From contig WOAB01000142.1 in NCBI GenBank assembly GCA_027886185.1, positions 744,001-808,000 of the forward strand: a DNA stretch of 64,000 nt. The letters run 5' to 3'. The translations under genes and the position numbers were made by a program. The stretch's first letter is position 1. Each line of letters opens with the position of its first letter. Under the pieces are notes generated by a model, which was given only the letters and a program-made list of their open reading frames with translations, was not told where the DNA came from and searched no databases. The stretch is from Rheum nobile (taxonomy: Eukaryota > Streptophyta > Magnoliopsida > Caryophyllales > Polygonaceae). Positions 12,135 to 24,738 of the stretch are shown here, in pieces.

Positions 12135-13354
12135 ATACGTTAACTTTAATTTTTTTTAAAATAAAAGTTTAAAAAAGGGATAAAAATACAAAGAGACTAG
12201 GCATTCTTCTTCATGGTTCTTCGTGGCCAAACCCGACCACTTCACCTTCAAGCTTGGACGACCAGCAAAAACCATCGGCGACAAGCATCCCGACACCAGG
12301 ACGATGCCGGCAGCCATTGTCTTGGCGGCGACCAAGAAGTCGACGACCACGAAGCTGAGCTGCGTCTTCTCCCTGGCTTGACGACGGCGCGAAGGTGGCA
12401 AAAGCTTGGACGATGACCGGTGGCGAGACTTTGAGGTGCGAATCTCATTGCTCCACTTCTAAAATTTGGTGTTTAATTGCACACATTTTAGGATTCAAAC
12501 AGTTAGGGTTTCAATTTGAGATTTTAGAAATTTAGGGATTTCACTTAAAATTAGGGTTTATGGTCAGAGTTTGGATTTTCAAGCTTTTACAAACTCTTAC
12601 TGAGATGTTCATGTGTATTGCAGGTATTTCTCTCATTACTGAGATGTTCACCATGGATCAGGTAAATCTTATTTCCTTTGTTTTTCTTGATGGTATCTTA
12701 ATGATTTTTCCATTAAGATGAAAAATACCTTCAATACACATGAACATCTCAATAAGAGTTTGTAAAAGCTTGAAAATCCAAACTCTAACCATAAACCCTA
12801 ATTTTGAGTGAAATCCCTAAATTTCTAAAACCCCAAATTAAAACCCTAAGTGTTTGAATCCTAAAATGTGTGCAATTAAACATCAAATTTTAGAAGTAGA
12901 GCAATGAGATTCGCACCTCAAAGTCCCGCCACCGGTCATCGTCCAAGCTTCCGCCGCCTTCGCGTCATCGTCAAGCCAGGGAGAAGACGCAGCTGCCCAG
13001 CTTCGTGGTCGTCAACTTCTTGGTCGCCGCCAATACGATGGCTGCCGGCGTCGTCCTGGTGTCGGGATGCTTGCCACCGGTGGTTTTTGGTGGTCGTCCA
13101 AGCTTGAAGGTGAAGTGGTCGGGTTTGGCCACGAAGAACCATGAAGAAGAATGCCCAGCCTCTTTGTATTTTTACCCATTTTTTAAACTTTTATTTAAAA
13201 AATAAATAAAATTAACGTATTTTTTTAACGGGAATAGACGGAGTGGCATTTGGCGAAACAAATTAAAAACTCGGGATTATTACGCGAAATTGTCAAAATC
13301 TGAGGACATTTTGTGAAAAAAAATCAAAAATTCAGGATTATGGCGAAATTTCCG

Positions 13355-13922
13355 AAAAATTAAAAAATAGTCGAATTACGGCATTATGCTAGTACTCCTA
13401 ATGAACAAAGTATTGAAAAAACAACGGTAGAACTCTCGAATAATGAGAACGGACAGCTGTCTGTCTGCGTAGCCCCCCCAATGGTTATTTGACGACGTAA
13501 CCTCGACTCGAGTAAGGGCGACCCGCGTTCGAACGAGTAACGTCTGCCGTCCAGTACACACTTGTGTATAGTTTGTAGATCTCGGGTAATTTCGTAATTT
13601 ATGCGCACACCAAGGCCGTATTATAACCGCCTTTTCTATCATGGAGGGCGTTTCTATTTTGCATATCGAGAAAGACGAGAGCAAAAGGCGAAGAAGCTTG
13701 AGCGAGGGAAACACCGGGAAGAAGAGAGTAGTGAGAAGAGAGAGCTGCGAAAGCTTAGATGCGTCGGTAATGGCTATTAGGGTTTTCAATTGATCAAAAC
13801 AGAAGCTGAGTCTTCAAATTCGGGTTATACGCTCTCTCTCCTCTAATACCTGCAAACCCTAATTCCTCTTTCGTCGTTTCGGAGGGCGCTCATCCTTGGA
13901 GCACTGATATACAATCAAACTG
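13355..13922 (+). promoter_or_regulatory. Upstream region and 5' UTR of the PP4R3 gene
   Basis: Only about 570 bp separate the end of the foldback element from the PP4R3 start codon. The region is less AT-rich than the other spacers. The stretch 13780-13920 is pyrimidine-rich with CTCTCTCTCC, as in many plant 5' UTRs. No certain TATA box or start site can be assigned. Confidence 0.45.
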
Positions 13923-16900
13923 ATGGGTGCTCAGGAGAAATCTTCCGTTTCATCGAATTCGATGCAGGTTCGGGAGTATTTGCTATTTCTTTTCGTCTTG
14001 TAAATCCATCAATTGCTTAATCGTGTCTGAACTTTTCTGCATTCTATTACTTAAATCTCTGATTTTGCTTTGCTTTTTCTCGGTGCTGTTTAAATCACTG
14101 TTCGATCAATACCGGAGAGTTAATTTGTTCTAGTTTTGTTCTTATTTTCTGAAGAATTGCCCTGTCAGCTGGGAAGTGAAGTTTTGTTTAGGCGTAGTAT
14201 ATGTCCTGCTTTAACTCATTCTTCTCGGTTGAAGTACTTGAAGGTTTTGCAGCTCTCAGTAATTTATTTCAGTTGGAAAGATTATGCATTTTTAGTGGGG
14301 GAAGTCAGGTTTGTCAATTTGTAATATGCGAACTATGGGAAGCTGGTTATTGCTGAGATATAAGTAAGTTAGGTTATCAGTTGTGCCTTTTTGACCATTC
14401 CTCTGGACAGGTTGACCTATGTGTCTGGCAACATTCCTTGCCATAGCATTTACCTTTCTCACAGCTTGATCCAAACTCTTATAGTTAACGCTTATGCAGC
14501 CTGGTGAAGTTGAAAAAACTGTTGAGATATGTTCGAAATCAACTTTTGTTGAAGATCATTCTGATTTTTCCTTCACTTATGTTGACGTTGATAATCTATT
14601 TCTGTTGCTTAATAAAGGAAATGTTTTGTCAACATCTCCTCATGTTATTTGAGTTTTAAGTATTGAAACGTATTCCATCTAAGTATTTGAGGTGCTTGTA
14701 CCAAGGGCTTTAAACAGCGGAATTAATAAATAATAGTTAGCAGAGATTCAGGAATCATTGATGTCTGACTGTCTGAGACTGTAGTATTTGGTAGGGACTA
14801 GGGATGACTATGAATCTTGGTTTAGGGTGAGCTCTTGCAGGGAGTTGCTAAAGGGCATTGTAAATTTGGTTGGATAGTGGCACTTTTATTTAGTGTATAA
14901 TGCTGAGAGGAGGAGTTGTGACAGGATAAGATGGTTTGGTTAAAACATGCTTCTTTATCCAAATATTTCATCCAGTTCCTCGTATATATTATTTGGCATG
15001 TGTAATCAAGTGGGCGTGGCATGTTGTTCCCTTGGCTAGTGTGTGGATTTCTTGAAATGATGGGAATGCTCTTTCAAGATGAGTGACGTGGTTTTCTTAA
15101 CAAAATGAGGTCATGGTTTTTTATTAATATTTTGATGCATTTTATGCTCAACACTGAACACATCCAATACAACTTCTGGTGAGTTTTTGTAAATTAATAA
15201 CATAAGTATGCATGATCAGTTGACATTATCCCTCTGTAATATCTTTTCTCCATTTATATGTTCACTTGTCTTTTCCATGTCATATCACATGTCATGCTCT
15301 TTAGCCATAGTTTTTCAGTGTCCCCCTAGAAAAGTTCTTCCTTGTTTGCTATTAATAATTTGTTATATGGTGTTAATTTGAAAATTCATTCTGTCATACT
15401 TTTGCTATAAAATTGAGTATTTTATTCCATTGTATGTCGAGTTCCGATGCTGAGCATTCTGTCTAGATTTAACTGGGACTGAATATTGAGTCTCTGTGGT
15501 GTTATATTTGCATGATGATTATTGTATAAAATTATATCTGTTCCATGATGATTATCCTATAAAAGTATATCTTCCATAATAAGTTTCATTCTATGCACTT
15601 TCAGCGCGTAAAAGTCTATCGCCTGAATGATGATGGCAAGTGGGATGATCAAGGAACAGGGCATGTTAGTGTTGATTACTTGGAGGTTATTGTGGTCGAC
15701 CAGTTATTATTTTTATTGTTTTCAGCACTCATTTTACTGATGTTGTTTGCAAGATTGTGACACATGGAAATGCTATGTGCAGCGATCTGAGGAGTTAGGT
15801 TTGTTTGTTGTTGATGAAGAAGACAACGAAACCTTATTAATGCACCGTATCAGCCCAGACGATATATACAGAAAACAAGAAGGTATTCATTGGCTCATAG
15901 GCAGTTCTTTTTTATGTGATCCTGATAAGAAATTATGATATACTGCACTTTTCTATATTGCAGATACAATTATATCCTGGAGGGACCCAGAGTTATCAAC
16001 CGAGTTAGCACTCAGCTTTCAGGAGACAGCTGGGTGCTCTTACATTTGGTACTGAAAAGATCTTCTGATTGCTTGTCTCTTTACATGATCTCCCTCATTT
16101 TTAATAGATTTACCTATTTCATGCAGGGATAACATCTGCAGTGTGCAAAGAACTCTACATTTTAGTTCTATTAACAGTAAGTTCTATTTACGGAAAATCT
16201 CATGCTAGTGATACTTTGTGACAGTAACCAAAGGTTCAATGTTTAATGCTGCTTTACAACTTTGGAGTTTTTTTCAACCTTCTACTCTGGATCCTTTTAT
16301 CTTTTTGAGGAACTATATGAGTAAGTTACCTATACAATTGATCAGGATCTGAGTTGTTGTCTGCTGTGAACATGTTTTTGAATTCTTTATCTTTGTTTCC
16401 TTCCTGCTGGCCTAATAGTATATTCGACTGTGCAGGTGAGACGTATCACAGTTTGAATAGTGAGTTGCGGGAGCTTCCTTCTGTTGAGCTTTCAACACTG
16501 CCACTAATTTTGAAGGTTGATCTTAATATATGTCAGTCTTGTTGTTATTTCCTTGTATACTTGTGTATAAATACTAAAGCACCCACAAACCTGAGTAGCA
16601 AATTATTGCTTAAAAGTGCCTTTTATGTGGCACTCTTATGTCTTCTTATATCTCTCAGATTGACAGTTTGGGATCCTTTTTATGTGTATTCGGGCAGTTG
16701 GATTATAATTTGAGAGTAGAATTTTATATGCGATATGGTTATCTTGGGTTATTCTGTTGGTGAAACTGACAGAATGTCCCTGAAGAGGCTAATTTCTTTT
16801 GTAACTATGATGGGATTTTTTTCCATCAATTGTAAATGCTGGTGGCTTGTATCTGAAATTAGAGGAAATTTTGAAGGATGGTTGTTAGGATAAATGAGTA

Positions 16901-19900
16901 TATGCTTATTAATTGTGGTTTTGACCATGGTCACCTGCCTGACCAGATGTGGTTATGTACATGACCAGATATTGGCAGATGTATGAAATAATGAACAAGT
17001 GGTGTCTATTTACATAAGAAGACTTAATAATTGTATCTAAGCAGGCGAACTAAAGCTGGCTCGGTGCATTTTTGGGTTCTATATGATTAAGCATACTGTT
17101 TGGTGTCTTATTACCTGGGCTTTCTGTATCACTAGCTAGCCAGCTAGCTGCTGTATGGAAATTTTCACAAACTTGGACATTAATATGGAGTCTTGGAAGT
17201 TAAGGCTACTATAAAAAGCTCATGGTCTTGTGGGAGACCACACTTTCCTGTTTGATACTGAAGTCAGGGGCTGTGTAGATGCTTATATATATGCGTATGA
17301 ACACATGCATACATGAATGTATCTAATGAGAAGGTGGCGTGCATCATAATTGTGCCTCGGTTGGCTCCCATTTGTGTTTGCATTGCATCTTGGTCCTTAA
17401 CGTAAATAACATTTCTCATAATTGTTGTTTGGTTTCTAACTTGGAAGTTATTTTAGATTCATTAATCCAGTCTAATGGAGTATCCAAACTCTTGTTCGAG
17501 CAGATTGTTACAGATTGTGGCATTGCTGATCAAATGCGTGTGACAGAACTTATCCTGCATGATGTAAGCTTTGAACCGTTTATACGAGTTGTTGATTTGT
17601 ATTCTTAGTGGTGGAGGTTTTTGCATGTATCTAACTATAAAATTGCTTTATACGAAAATATCACAAGAGGTACTTAATGGATCTTTCATTAAAAAAAGCC
17701 CTTGCGGGGTTCTTTCAATTGCTTTTTGTCATCTATCGTTTCACGATGAAGCACAGTTGTTTGCATCATCCTTATTGTTGCTCCAACGCTTCCTTTTCAG
17801 TTTATAATATAACTTAGTACATTGGTTTTTTTTCATCCTTGTAGCAAGATTTTTTCCGGAAGTTAATGGAACTGTTCAGGATTTGCGAAGACCTTGAGAA
17901 CATTGATAGCCTTCACGTGATTTATAAAATAGTGAAGGGGATCAGTGAGTTCTTTGTTATCTATGTTCATTTCATGCTGTTGTTTCTGATGCTTATTTGG
18001 TTGCATGCCTATTATTAATCAGTGTTTTTTGTTGTCAAGTGCAGTATTATTGAATAGTCAGCAAATATTTGAAAAGATTTTTGGTGATGATTTGATCATG
18101 GATATCATCGGGTGCCTTGAGTGTGAGTTCATGATCTTGTCATTGAATGGAGCTGTTTAATTTGTGTCAATAATTTTACAATTCTACCAGTTGATGAGGC
18201 TTAACTCTCCTATGTCTAAGGATCATATTATTGTTTTTTTATTAATACTAAGTAGATTTGTCAGTCAACTTGATAGCTGTTTACCATGTTGTACTCGTCC
18301 ATCTGTACTCCATTATGGACAATGTTGGTGTTGGGTTGTTTAAAAAAATACCTGCTACCTGTAACTTATTCTACCTATCATGTTTATTGATGTCTGTACA
18401 CTGTCCTGTTTTTTTAGTTGATGGTGGTCTATTCCTGAATGTATGTGTTGTAACAATTTGACACAAACTTCTTTTCCCATTGTAAGTACTAAGTACTTAA
18501 AACAAGTAAGTTATCATTTGTGCAAAATAAGTACTTATAAGTTATAACAAATAGGTTATAACAAATAGGGAGATGCTTGCCAAACACAATTTAATCTATC
18601 AACTTTATTGTCCATCATTAATCAGAATCTATTTTCCATTCTAAATTTATTTTGTATGATCATAATATCGTGTCTTCAATTTGAAAACATATTTTCATGA
18701 ACAAGCAATTACTCATCATTTAAGATCTAGGGCTAATTTTTAACTTGTGTCAACCATTGGAAGATATATTACATTAATAGCTCGTCAAGATAGTATAGAG
18801 ATTCTAAAGTCTAGGATTAAATGTCCTATCCCTTGCACTTCAATTCTGGCTGCATCCTCCCTGCAATAAATGCAGGAAAGGATGAAGAAATTTAGGATTA
18901 ATAGGTGTCCCTATCCCTTCTATTTTCTTGAAACTAAGATTTAGATAAAATATCTATTTAAATCTGTCTTGCCCGGTACACTTCAAGCTTCTTGTAAAAG
19001 CATTTCTGTGAGTTTCATGATTGCGGTATCATTTATCGTCAACTTTAGATAGTGGACATCCGTAGCAGTCAAATTATAGTATGGGCAAATTAATCAACGT
19101 CCTCCACCATTAGTATCACAGTAGTAACAAATCCTTCAATTTTATCTTGCAGATGATCCTCTTGTCCCTCATGCTGAACATCGCAGTTTTCTGAAGGAAC
19201 ATGTGATTTTCAAGGAGGTACATTATCTTGGAACAACTCTTTTGTTTTTGCCATTTTCATCTGAAAGTGGGAGGCTAGCAACATGAAGCAATGCAAGGTC
19301 TTGTTTTCCTACATAGTGAACCTTCATTCACTCTATGGTTTGATTCTGGTTTCCAGGCAATACCTATCAAAGATCCCGTTGTTCTGTCAAAGGTACACCA
19401 GACGTACAGAATTGGGTATTTAAAGGTGCGGGTCTTGGATGTTTAATTGTTTCTATCATATTCCTTTGTTATTGGGGTGGACCATAATGTTATGATGTAT
19501 GTTGCTTGCAATAGGATGTGGTTTTGCCCCGAGTTTTGGATGAAGCAACCGTTGCGACACTGAATTCCATGATACATGCAAATAATGCTGTTGTAAGAAA
19601 GAATTTTATGAGTTGATATTTTCTTCTCTGGCCCATTTCTGGTGACATGAATCACATGATAGAGGTTTTCCCTTTTTCCAGGTTGTTTCTTTGTTAAAGG
19701 ATGATAGTACATTCATTCAGGAGTTATTTTCAAGGTTGAAGTCATCCTCAACATCTGCAGAGTCAAAGAAAAATTTGGTAATTTATTATAAACTTTTAAA
19801 CCCCATGCAATAGGAGTTCCGTCAGTTCCTTTTTTCCCTTTAGAACTTGTGTAGGAGTGATCAAAACCCCAGTCTGGACCAGAAAACAGAACCAGAAGTG

Positions 19901-22900
19901 GACTATATCTATTTTGGTTTGGTTGCTCTAGTTCAGATTGGAACATATTGTTTCAAGTTTTCTTTCCTAAAATGGCGAGGTTTTATTAAATTTACATTTT
20001 ATCCGTTAAATTTAAATCTCCTGAATAGAGAAATCAGAAGAGTATAGAATTGCACGTATTGATCTCCGTTGGAGAATGTATTTTAACATTCCCATTCCAG
20101 TTCCTGTCCATTCTGGTGTTGGGCTTGTGTTTACCCTTACTATTTGTGTTTCTTCCAGACGTCCTGGACCTAAGTTTAGTTTTAATAACTATAAGTTAGG
20201 AATGGTTTTAAGATATAATTATCTCTTTCGTGAAAAAGTAGATTAATTCTTAATCTGGTCTGTTACTTGCACTTCCTACATCCTTGCACTGGTGTAGATC
20301 GATACTATACAAAACTCTGTAATTTTGTTATGATACATTTCTTCATGAATGACAATATCTGACTTTATACAACAACTCAGGTCTATTTTTTGCATGAGTT
20401 CTGCTCTTTGAGTAAGAGTCTTCAGATGGTTCAGCAACTTCGACTGTTTAGGTATGTCTCTATTGAGGTTTTTCAGTTAACAAAATATGTTCATTACTAT
20501 GTACATCTTAGGTGTGACCTGATTCTCTTCATATTGAAGCCAAAATATTTTCTGTTCATTTATTGTGCTAGGGATCTTGTTAATGAAGGCATGTTTGAGA
20601 TTATCATTAGCATTTTGCAGAGCGAGGACAAACGGCTTGTGTTAACTGGGTAAAACCATAATAGTTCAATTGTTGGTTGCTTGGTTATCAAAGTCTGTTC
20701 CGAGTTTTTGTTGTTGTGTGAGTAAATTGCGCTTCATTTCTCATGGTTGCAGGACAGACATTCTTATGTTTTTCATGAATCAAGATCCTAACTTACTGCG
20801 CTCTTTTGTTGTTCGACCTGAGGGAATCCCTCTTCTTGGACTCCTGGTATAAAAGTCCAGTTCCTTTCCTTTTGAAATTTTATGTTCACCACTTCTCACT
20901 TTTAGTATACTAATGGTTACCCTTGTCTATTTACAGAATGTTTAATTTGTGTTTTTTTCACGTGGTATCAAAACTATTCTGAATTTTATATACTGCGGAT
21001 GTATGCCTTGTATACTTTAAACCTTCAAAAGGGTAGTAGGATATTGATTTAAAATTATGACACATGATAGAATTCTTATGTGTTTTTTAAATGATTTGAA
21101 CTCGTCAAAAAAGGTTGCAAACAATCATGATATTCACAGTTCTTGATGGTGGCTGTTTTAGACTATAGCTCTAATTATAAGTTCAATTCCGTTCATTGTC
21201 CTTTGTATAGAGGCATTACTTAGAGATGTGCAAGTCAATATGTTCATTGTTATCAATTCCGCCCAACGTCGCTCTTGCACTTTCTCTCCTGCAGTTTTTA
21301 CTTTCCAAAATTTCACATCACACTTTGATGTTGTGAGACAACCATGCCCTAACCTTGTGTCCCGTGTCACAAAAAGTTGTACTTTAAACCCTCTGTAAAT
21401 TCTGACATAGCTAATGATTTGCTTGATTACAACGTTTGCAGGTTCAAGGTATGATTACAGATTTCGGGGATGATATGCATTGTCAGTTTCTTGAAATTCT
21501 TCGCAGCCTGTTGGATTCATATACATTGGCTGGGCCACAGGTGCAAGGAACACTGGTTCGTGGTTTCTATTTCACGATCTTCTACTTTCTACATTTTGTG
21601 TTCTTCGTAGTGATTTTGACTGGAATACTACTTGCCCTGATGATCTTCTGATTGCTTAATTTCAGATTTCAATTTGCTCTTATCTGTTGACTGTTGCCTA
21701 GTTTTAGCCACAATTTATTCATCATGCATATTAAAATGTATGAATTTAGTTTACACGTTTGCATAGATTTTCTGTTGTTATATAATCAAGCTCTCGTATA
21801 TTCATCCTTACAAGATCTTATGCCACACTCTCATCCTTTTAACAACCATCTTGAGAATTTCTCTAGATCTCTGTTGCTTGGAATCGCCTTGCACCTTGAG
21901 CCATGGATCCTTGTCAACTCTTTTGTTGGGAGTTGGGGAGGGTCACATCCTCATGGAGCAAAAAAGCGATATGGGATATATAGATGTGGGTAGATATTTT
22001 TTTGTAAAAAATTGGTAATATTCCGGTAACGTAATGCTTGGCTTTTATAGTGATTTATTTATAAGATGACTCATAGTTTGGTTATTATCTTATCACGTTC
22101 ATTTGTGGACCTAGTCAAGTTTCCCCCCCATCTTTGTTTATACTTATCCCAAGTCTCCTTGCATATTATTATCATAATGTCTCACTATGATCCTGTTATT
22201 TTTGAGGTGTGATATCCTATTGCAGTTTGATAACTTTACAACCCATTCCCTAAACTACTATATAGGACATATAGTTTCAGAATTTGTTTTGTGATATATC
22301 TACACATAGAGGCTGCAACTTCTCAGATTTATGTTTGCAGGTGTGTCATTGTGAGTGTTCATTTTGAATTGAACTTTGACTGCTGAGCTTTTGAATCAAT
22401 ATTTTTGACAATGAACTTTGCTTGTAAGATAATATTTTTTTTCCTTTGTTCTTATTGCCGCTTAAATTTTATGGATGTCTATTCTAATGTTACCATGTAT
22501 TGCGCTTTATGATGCAGAAAGATACCATTGTAGAGATATTTTATGAGAAGCACTTGGGTCAGCTGGTTGATGTAATTACATCATCATGTCCTGAGGGTGG
22601 ATATGTACATGGTAAATGTGAGGGTCTAAATATTATGAAACAGCCTAGCATAAAGCCAGAGATTCTACTCAACATATGTGAATTGCTGTGCTTTTGTGTT
22701 CTACACCATCCTTACAGGATAAAGTAAACTTCTTTTGACCCGTACCCTCCTGATGGACTTATATGCAAAGAGTGTTTATGTAAATTTTCTTTTCTTTATA
22801 TTTCAGGTGCAACTTTCTTCTTAACAATTTGATGGATAAAGTTTTATATCTAATTCGAAGAAGGGAACAGTACCTTGTAGTTGCAGCCGTGCGATTTGTT

Positions 22901-24738
22901 CGTACAATTATTTCTCGTACTGTAAGTTTGCTTGATGAATTAAGTTGATTCATTCATTATACGGTTTTTCTAGTGTGTGCCCATGGGCACATGCTAACAA
23001 GCTTAAATAGGAAATTTATCTTCAAAATATTCCCTAATAGAGAATTGATAAACCCTTAGCAAATAAGATTAAACTAGTGGCTAACTAAATAATTGCCAAA
23101 AAAGGAGTTCTTAGAGTGTGCCCAGGGGCACACACTAGAAAAAACCTTCATTATATTATTGGTTCTTGTATATCAGGGTCCTGTTGCATTTTCATTGTTG
23201 ACTTCTTTTTTTGTTTCTTGAAAATCATTCTTTTCAGTACATATTTTCTTCTTTCTAAACTCCCTCCCAAAGGAAAATTTATTATTAAATAAAATAAAAT
23301 TCTATTGTTTATTAAACAAGAAAGGAGAAGATTTTTCTTGAAAAGTGAAAAGCAATAAATATTCCATCATTTAAAGTAACCATATTGTGGTCTTTTGCAG
23401 GATGAACATGTGAGTAATTACATTGTTAAGCACAACATTCTGAAACCCATAGTGGATGTGTTTGTTGCAAACGGAAATCGATATAATTTGCTGAATTCTG
23501 CAGTTCTCGAGCTCTTTGAGTACATAAGGAAGGTTTGTATTGCTTAAACCCTTAAATAATGTATCACATTTTATACAACTTGTTCAGTGTAGCTAGTAAG
23601 ATTCATCATCCTTGGATATTATGATACTTTGTGCAGGAAAACATTAAGACACTGGTCAAGTATGTTTTTGATTCTTTCTGGGATCAACTGAGCAAGTATG
23701 ATCATTGGATACCTCTTAATGCTTTGAAAGTCAAGCATGAGCAGGTATATATTAATGTGTTTATAAAAGGCCTTCCGAACATACACTGGTATGGTGAAGG
23801 CATTTTTTATTCGGCATGCTGTAACAGTAACTTAAAATTTTCACAACGCAGTCGCTTGACACTTCAGGAAACAATAGCTCTACTACTGCAGCTGAGTCTA
23901 GGAAGCGAGTTGATGAACGTGCTTTAGAGAAAGAAGAGGAAGACTATTTCAACGAGGATAGGTCATTTCCTGATCTCTGTCAAGCATCTCTTGTCTCTAT
24001 TTTCTGTTGCTAAAATGTTTTAATTTGATTTAGTGACGAGGAAGATACAGCATCAGCGTCCATGTCCAATAACCGTAGGATACAGGCCCATCCTTCACCA
24101 AATGGTGCTTCCACAAACTCCCAACCTATAAGGTAAACATACTACTATGGGAAATTATTTTTTTACTCAAAACTCTGCTGGAGTTGTAATTCCATCTTTT
24201 TGAAACCAGCAGTCCAAAAACTTCTGGACTTGTGGACTATGATGATGACGAGGATGATGAAGATTACAAGCCACCACCTCGACGGCAAACAGAGACATCT
24301 GATGCCGATGATGGAGTGCTAGACTCTCTTAGTTTAAAAAGGAAGGCGGGTTCCAAGGGGGAGTTGGGGCAAATAAAGAAACAGCGTATTGACAGAAACC
24401 CAAAACCAAAGGATAGCGTATTTGCAGCCTTATGCTCAACCCTTAGCCATGCAGTCTTGCCTAATAAGAAGGCTCCAAATGCTACCCATATTACTTCTCG
24501 AGGGGATGAAGCAAAGAACAGGGAGAAAGAAAATGCCCAGACAAACAACGCTGTTGAAGCTTGTAGAAGTAGCCCTGAAGAGAGGAACTGTTTGTCCAAC
24601 GACCAGAGAGAAGAGGATAGCCGTATAAACTGCTCTGATGAAAAACAAAGTACTCCAGAAGACGGGCATTTGGAAAGAGAGGATTGCCCTTCATTACCTC
24701 CCAATTCTTCCCCGGAGATGGCAGTAAGTGGATCGTAA
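13923..24738 (+). CDS. PP4R3: Serine/threonine-protein phosphatase 4 regulatory subunit 3 (PP4R3/SMEK/PSY2 family), 24 coding exons
   Basis: Regulatory subunit that directs PP4 catalytic subunit to substrates, mainly in the nucleus; in plants linked to microRNA biogenesis and DNA-damage responses (family knowledge). Exons read by eye: 13923-13967, 15605-15685, 15783-15882, 15964-16048, 16127-16176, 16436-16515, 17504-17563, 17845-17944, 18045-18122, 19153-19217, 19357-19425, 19515-19592, 19682-19777, 20381-20451, 20572-20649, 20753-20846, 21442-21540, 22518-22723, 22807-22921, 23401-23532, 23637-23744, 23852-23961, 24034-24132, 24213-24738. The sum is 2,625 nt (874 codons plus stop), all phases agree and all donors are GT. 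The N-terminus is an EVH1/PH-like domain (VKVYRLNDDGKW), then the SMK-1 domain (SFLKEHVIFKEAIPIKDP; DMHCQFLEILRSLLDS) with ARM-like helices, and an acidic, basic tail (YDDDEDDEDYKPPPRR). Exon 17 could end 15 nt later. A MITE sits in the intron after exon 19. Confidence 0.94.
22962..23146. mobile_element. 185-bp MITE in a PP4R3 intron (Mutator-like by target duplication)
   Basis: Terminal inverted repeats of about 20 bp (GGTTTTTCTAGTGTGTGCCC against its complement at 23125-23146) flank an AT-rich core. The 9-bp sequence TTCATTATA is repeated on both sides (22953-22961 and 23147-23155). Each end is itself a small palindrome around GTGCCCATGGGCAC. A single related end lies at 26125-26165. Confidence 0.82.

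Larger units (their letters stand above)
4331..13354. mobile_element. Foldback Mutator-like element, split by a chromovirus
   Basis: The outer ends are inverted copies of CGGAAATTTCGC (4331 onward and ending at 13354). They are flanked by 9-bp repeats AAATATTAA (4322-4330) and AAAAATTAA (13355-13363), 8 of 9 matching; 9 bp is the usual Mutator-type target duplication. Removing the 7.7-kb retrotransposon leaves about 1.35 kb. Almost all of it is two long inverted arms (4331-4468 plus about 12140-12640, against about 12720-13354) around a loop of roughly 75 bp. Each arm has a GC-rich block with a matching short open frame (about 66 codons, 12248-12448 minus and 12904-13107 plus) of unknown meaning. 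No transposase is seen, so the element is non-autonomous. Confidence 0.8.

Noticed and set aside
12156..13205. Matching frames in the foldback arms as a real protein gene
   Set aside because: Both copies derive from the inverted repeat, no domain is recognisable and the frames shift between arms.
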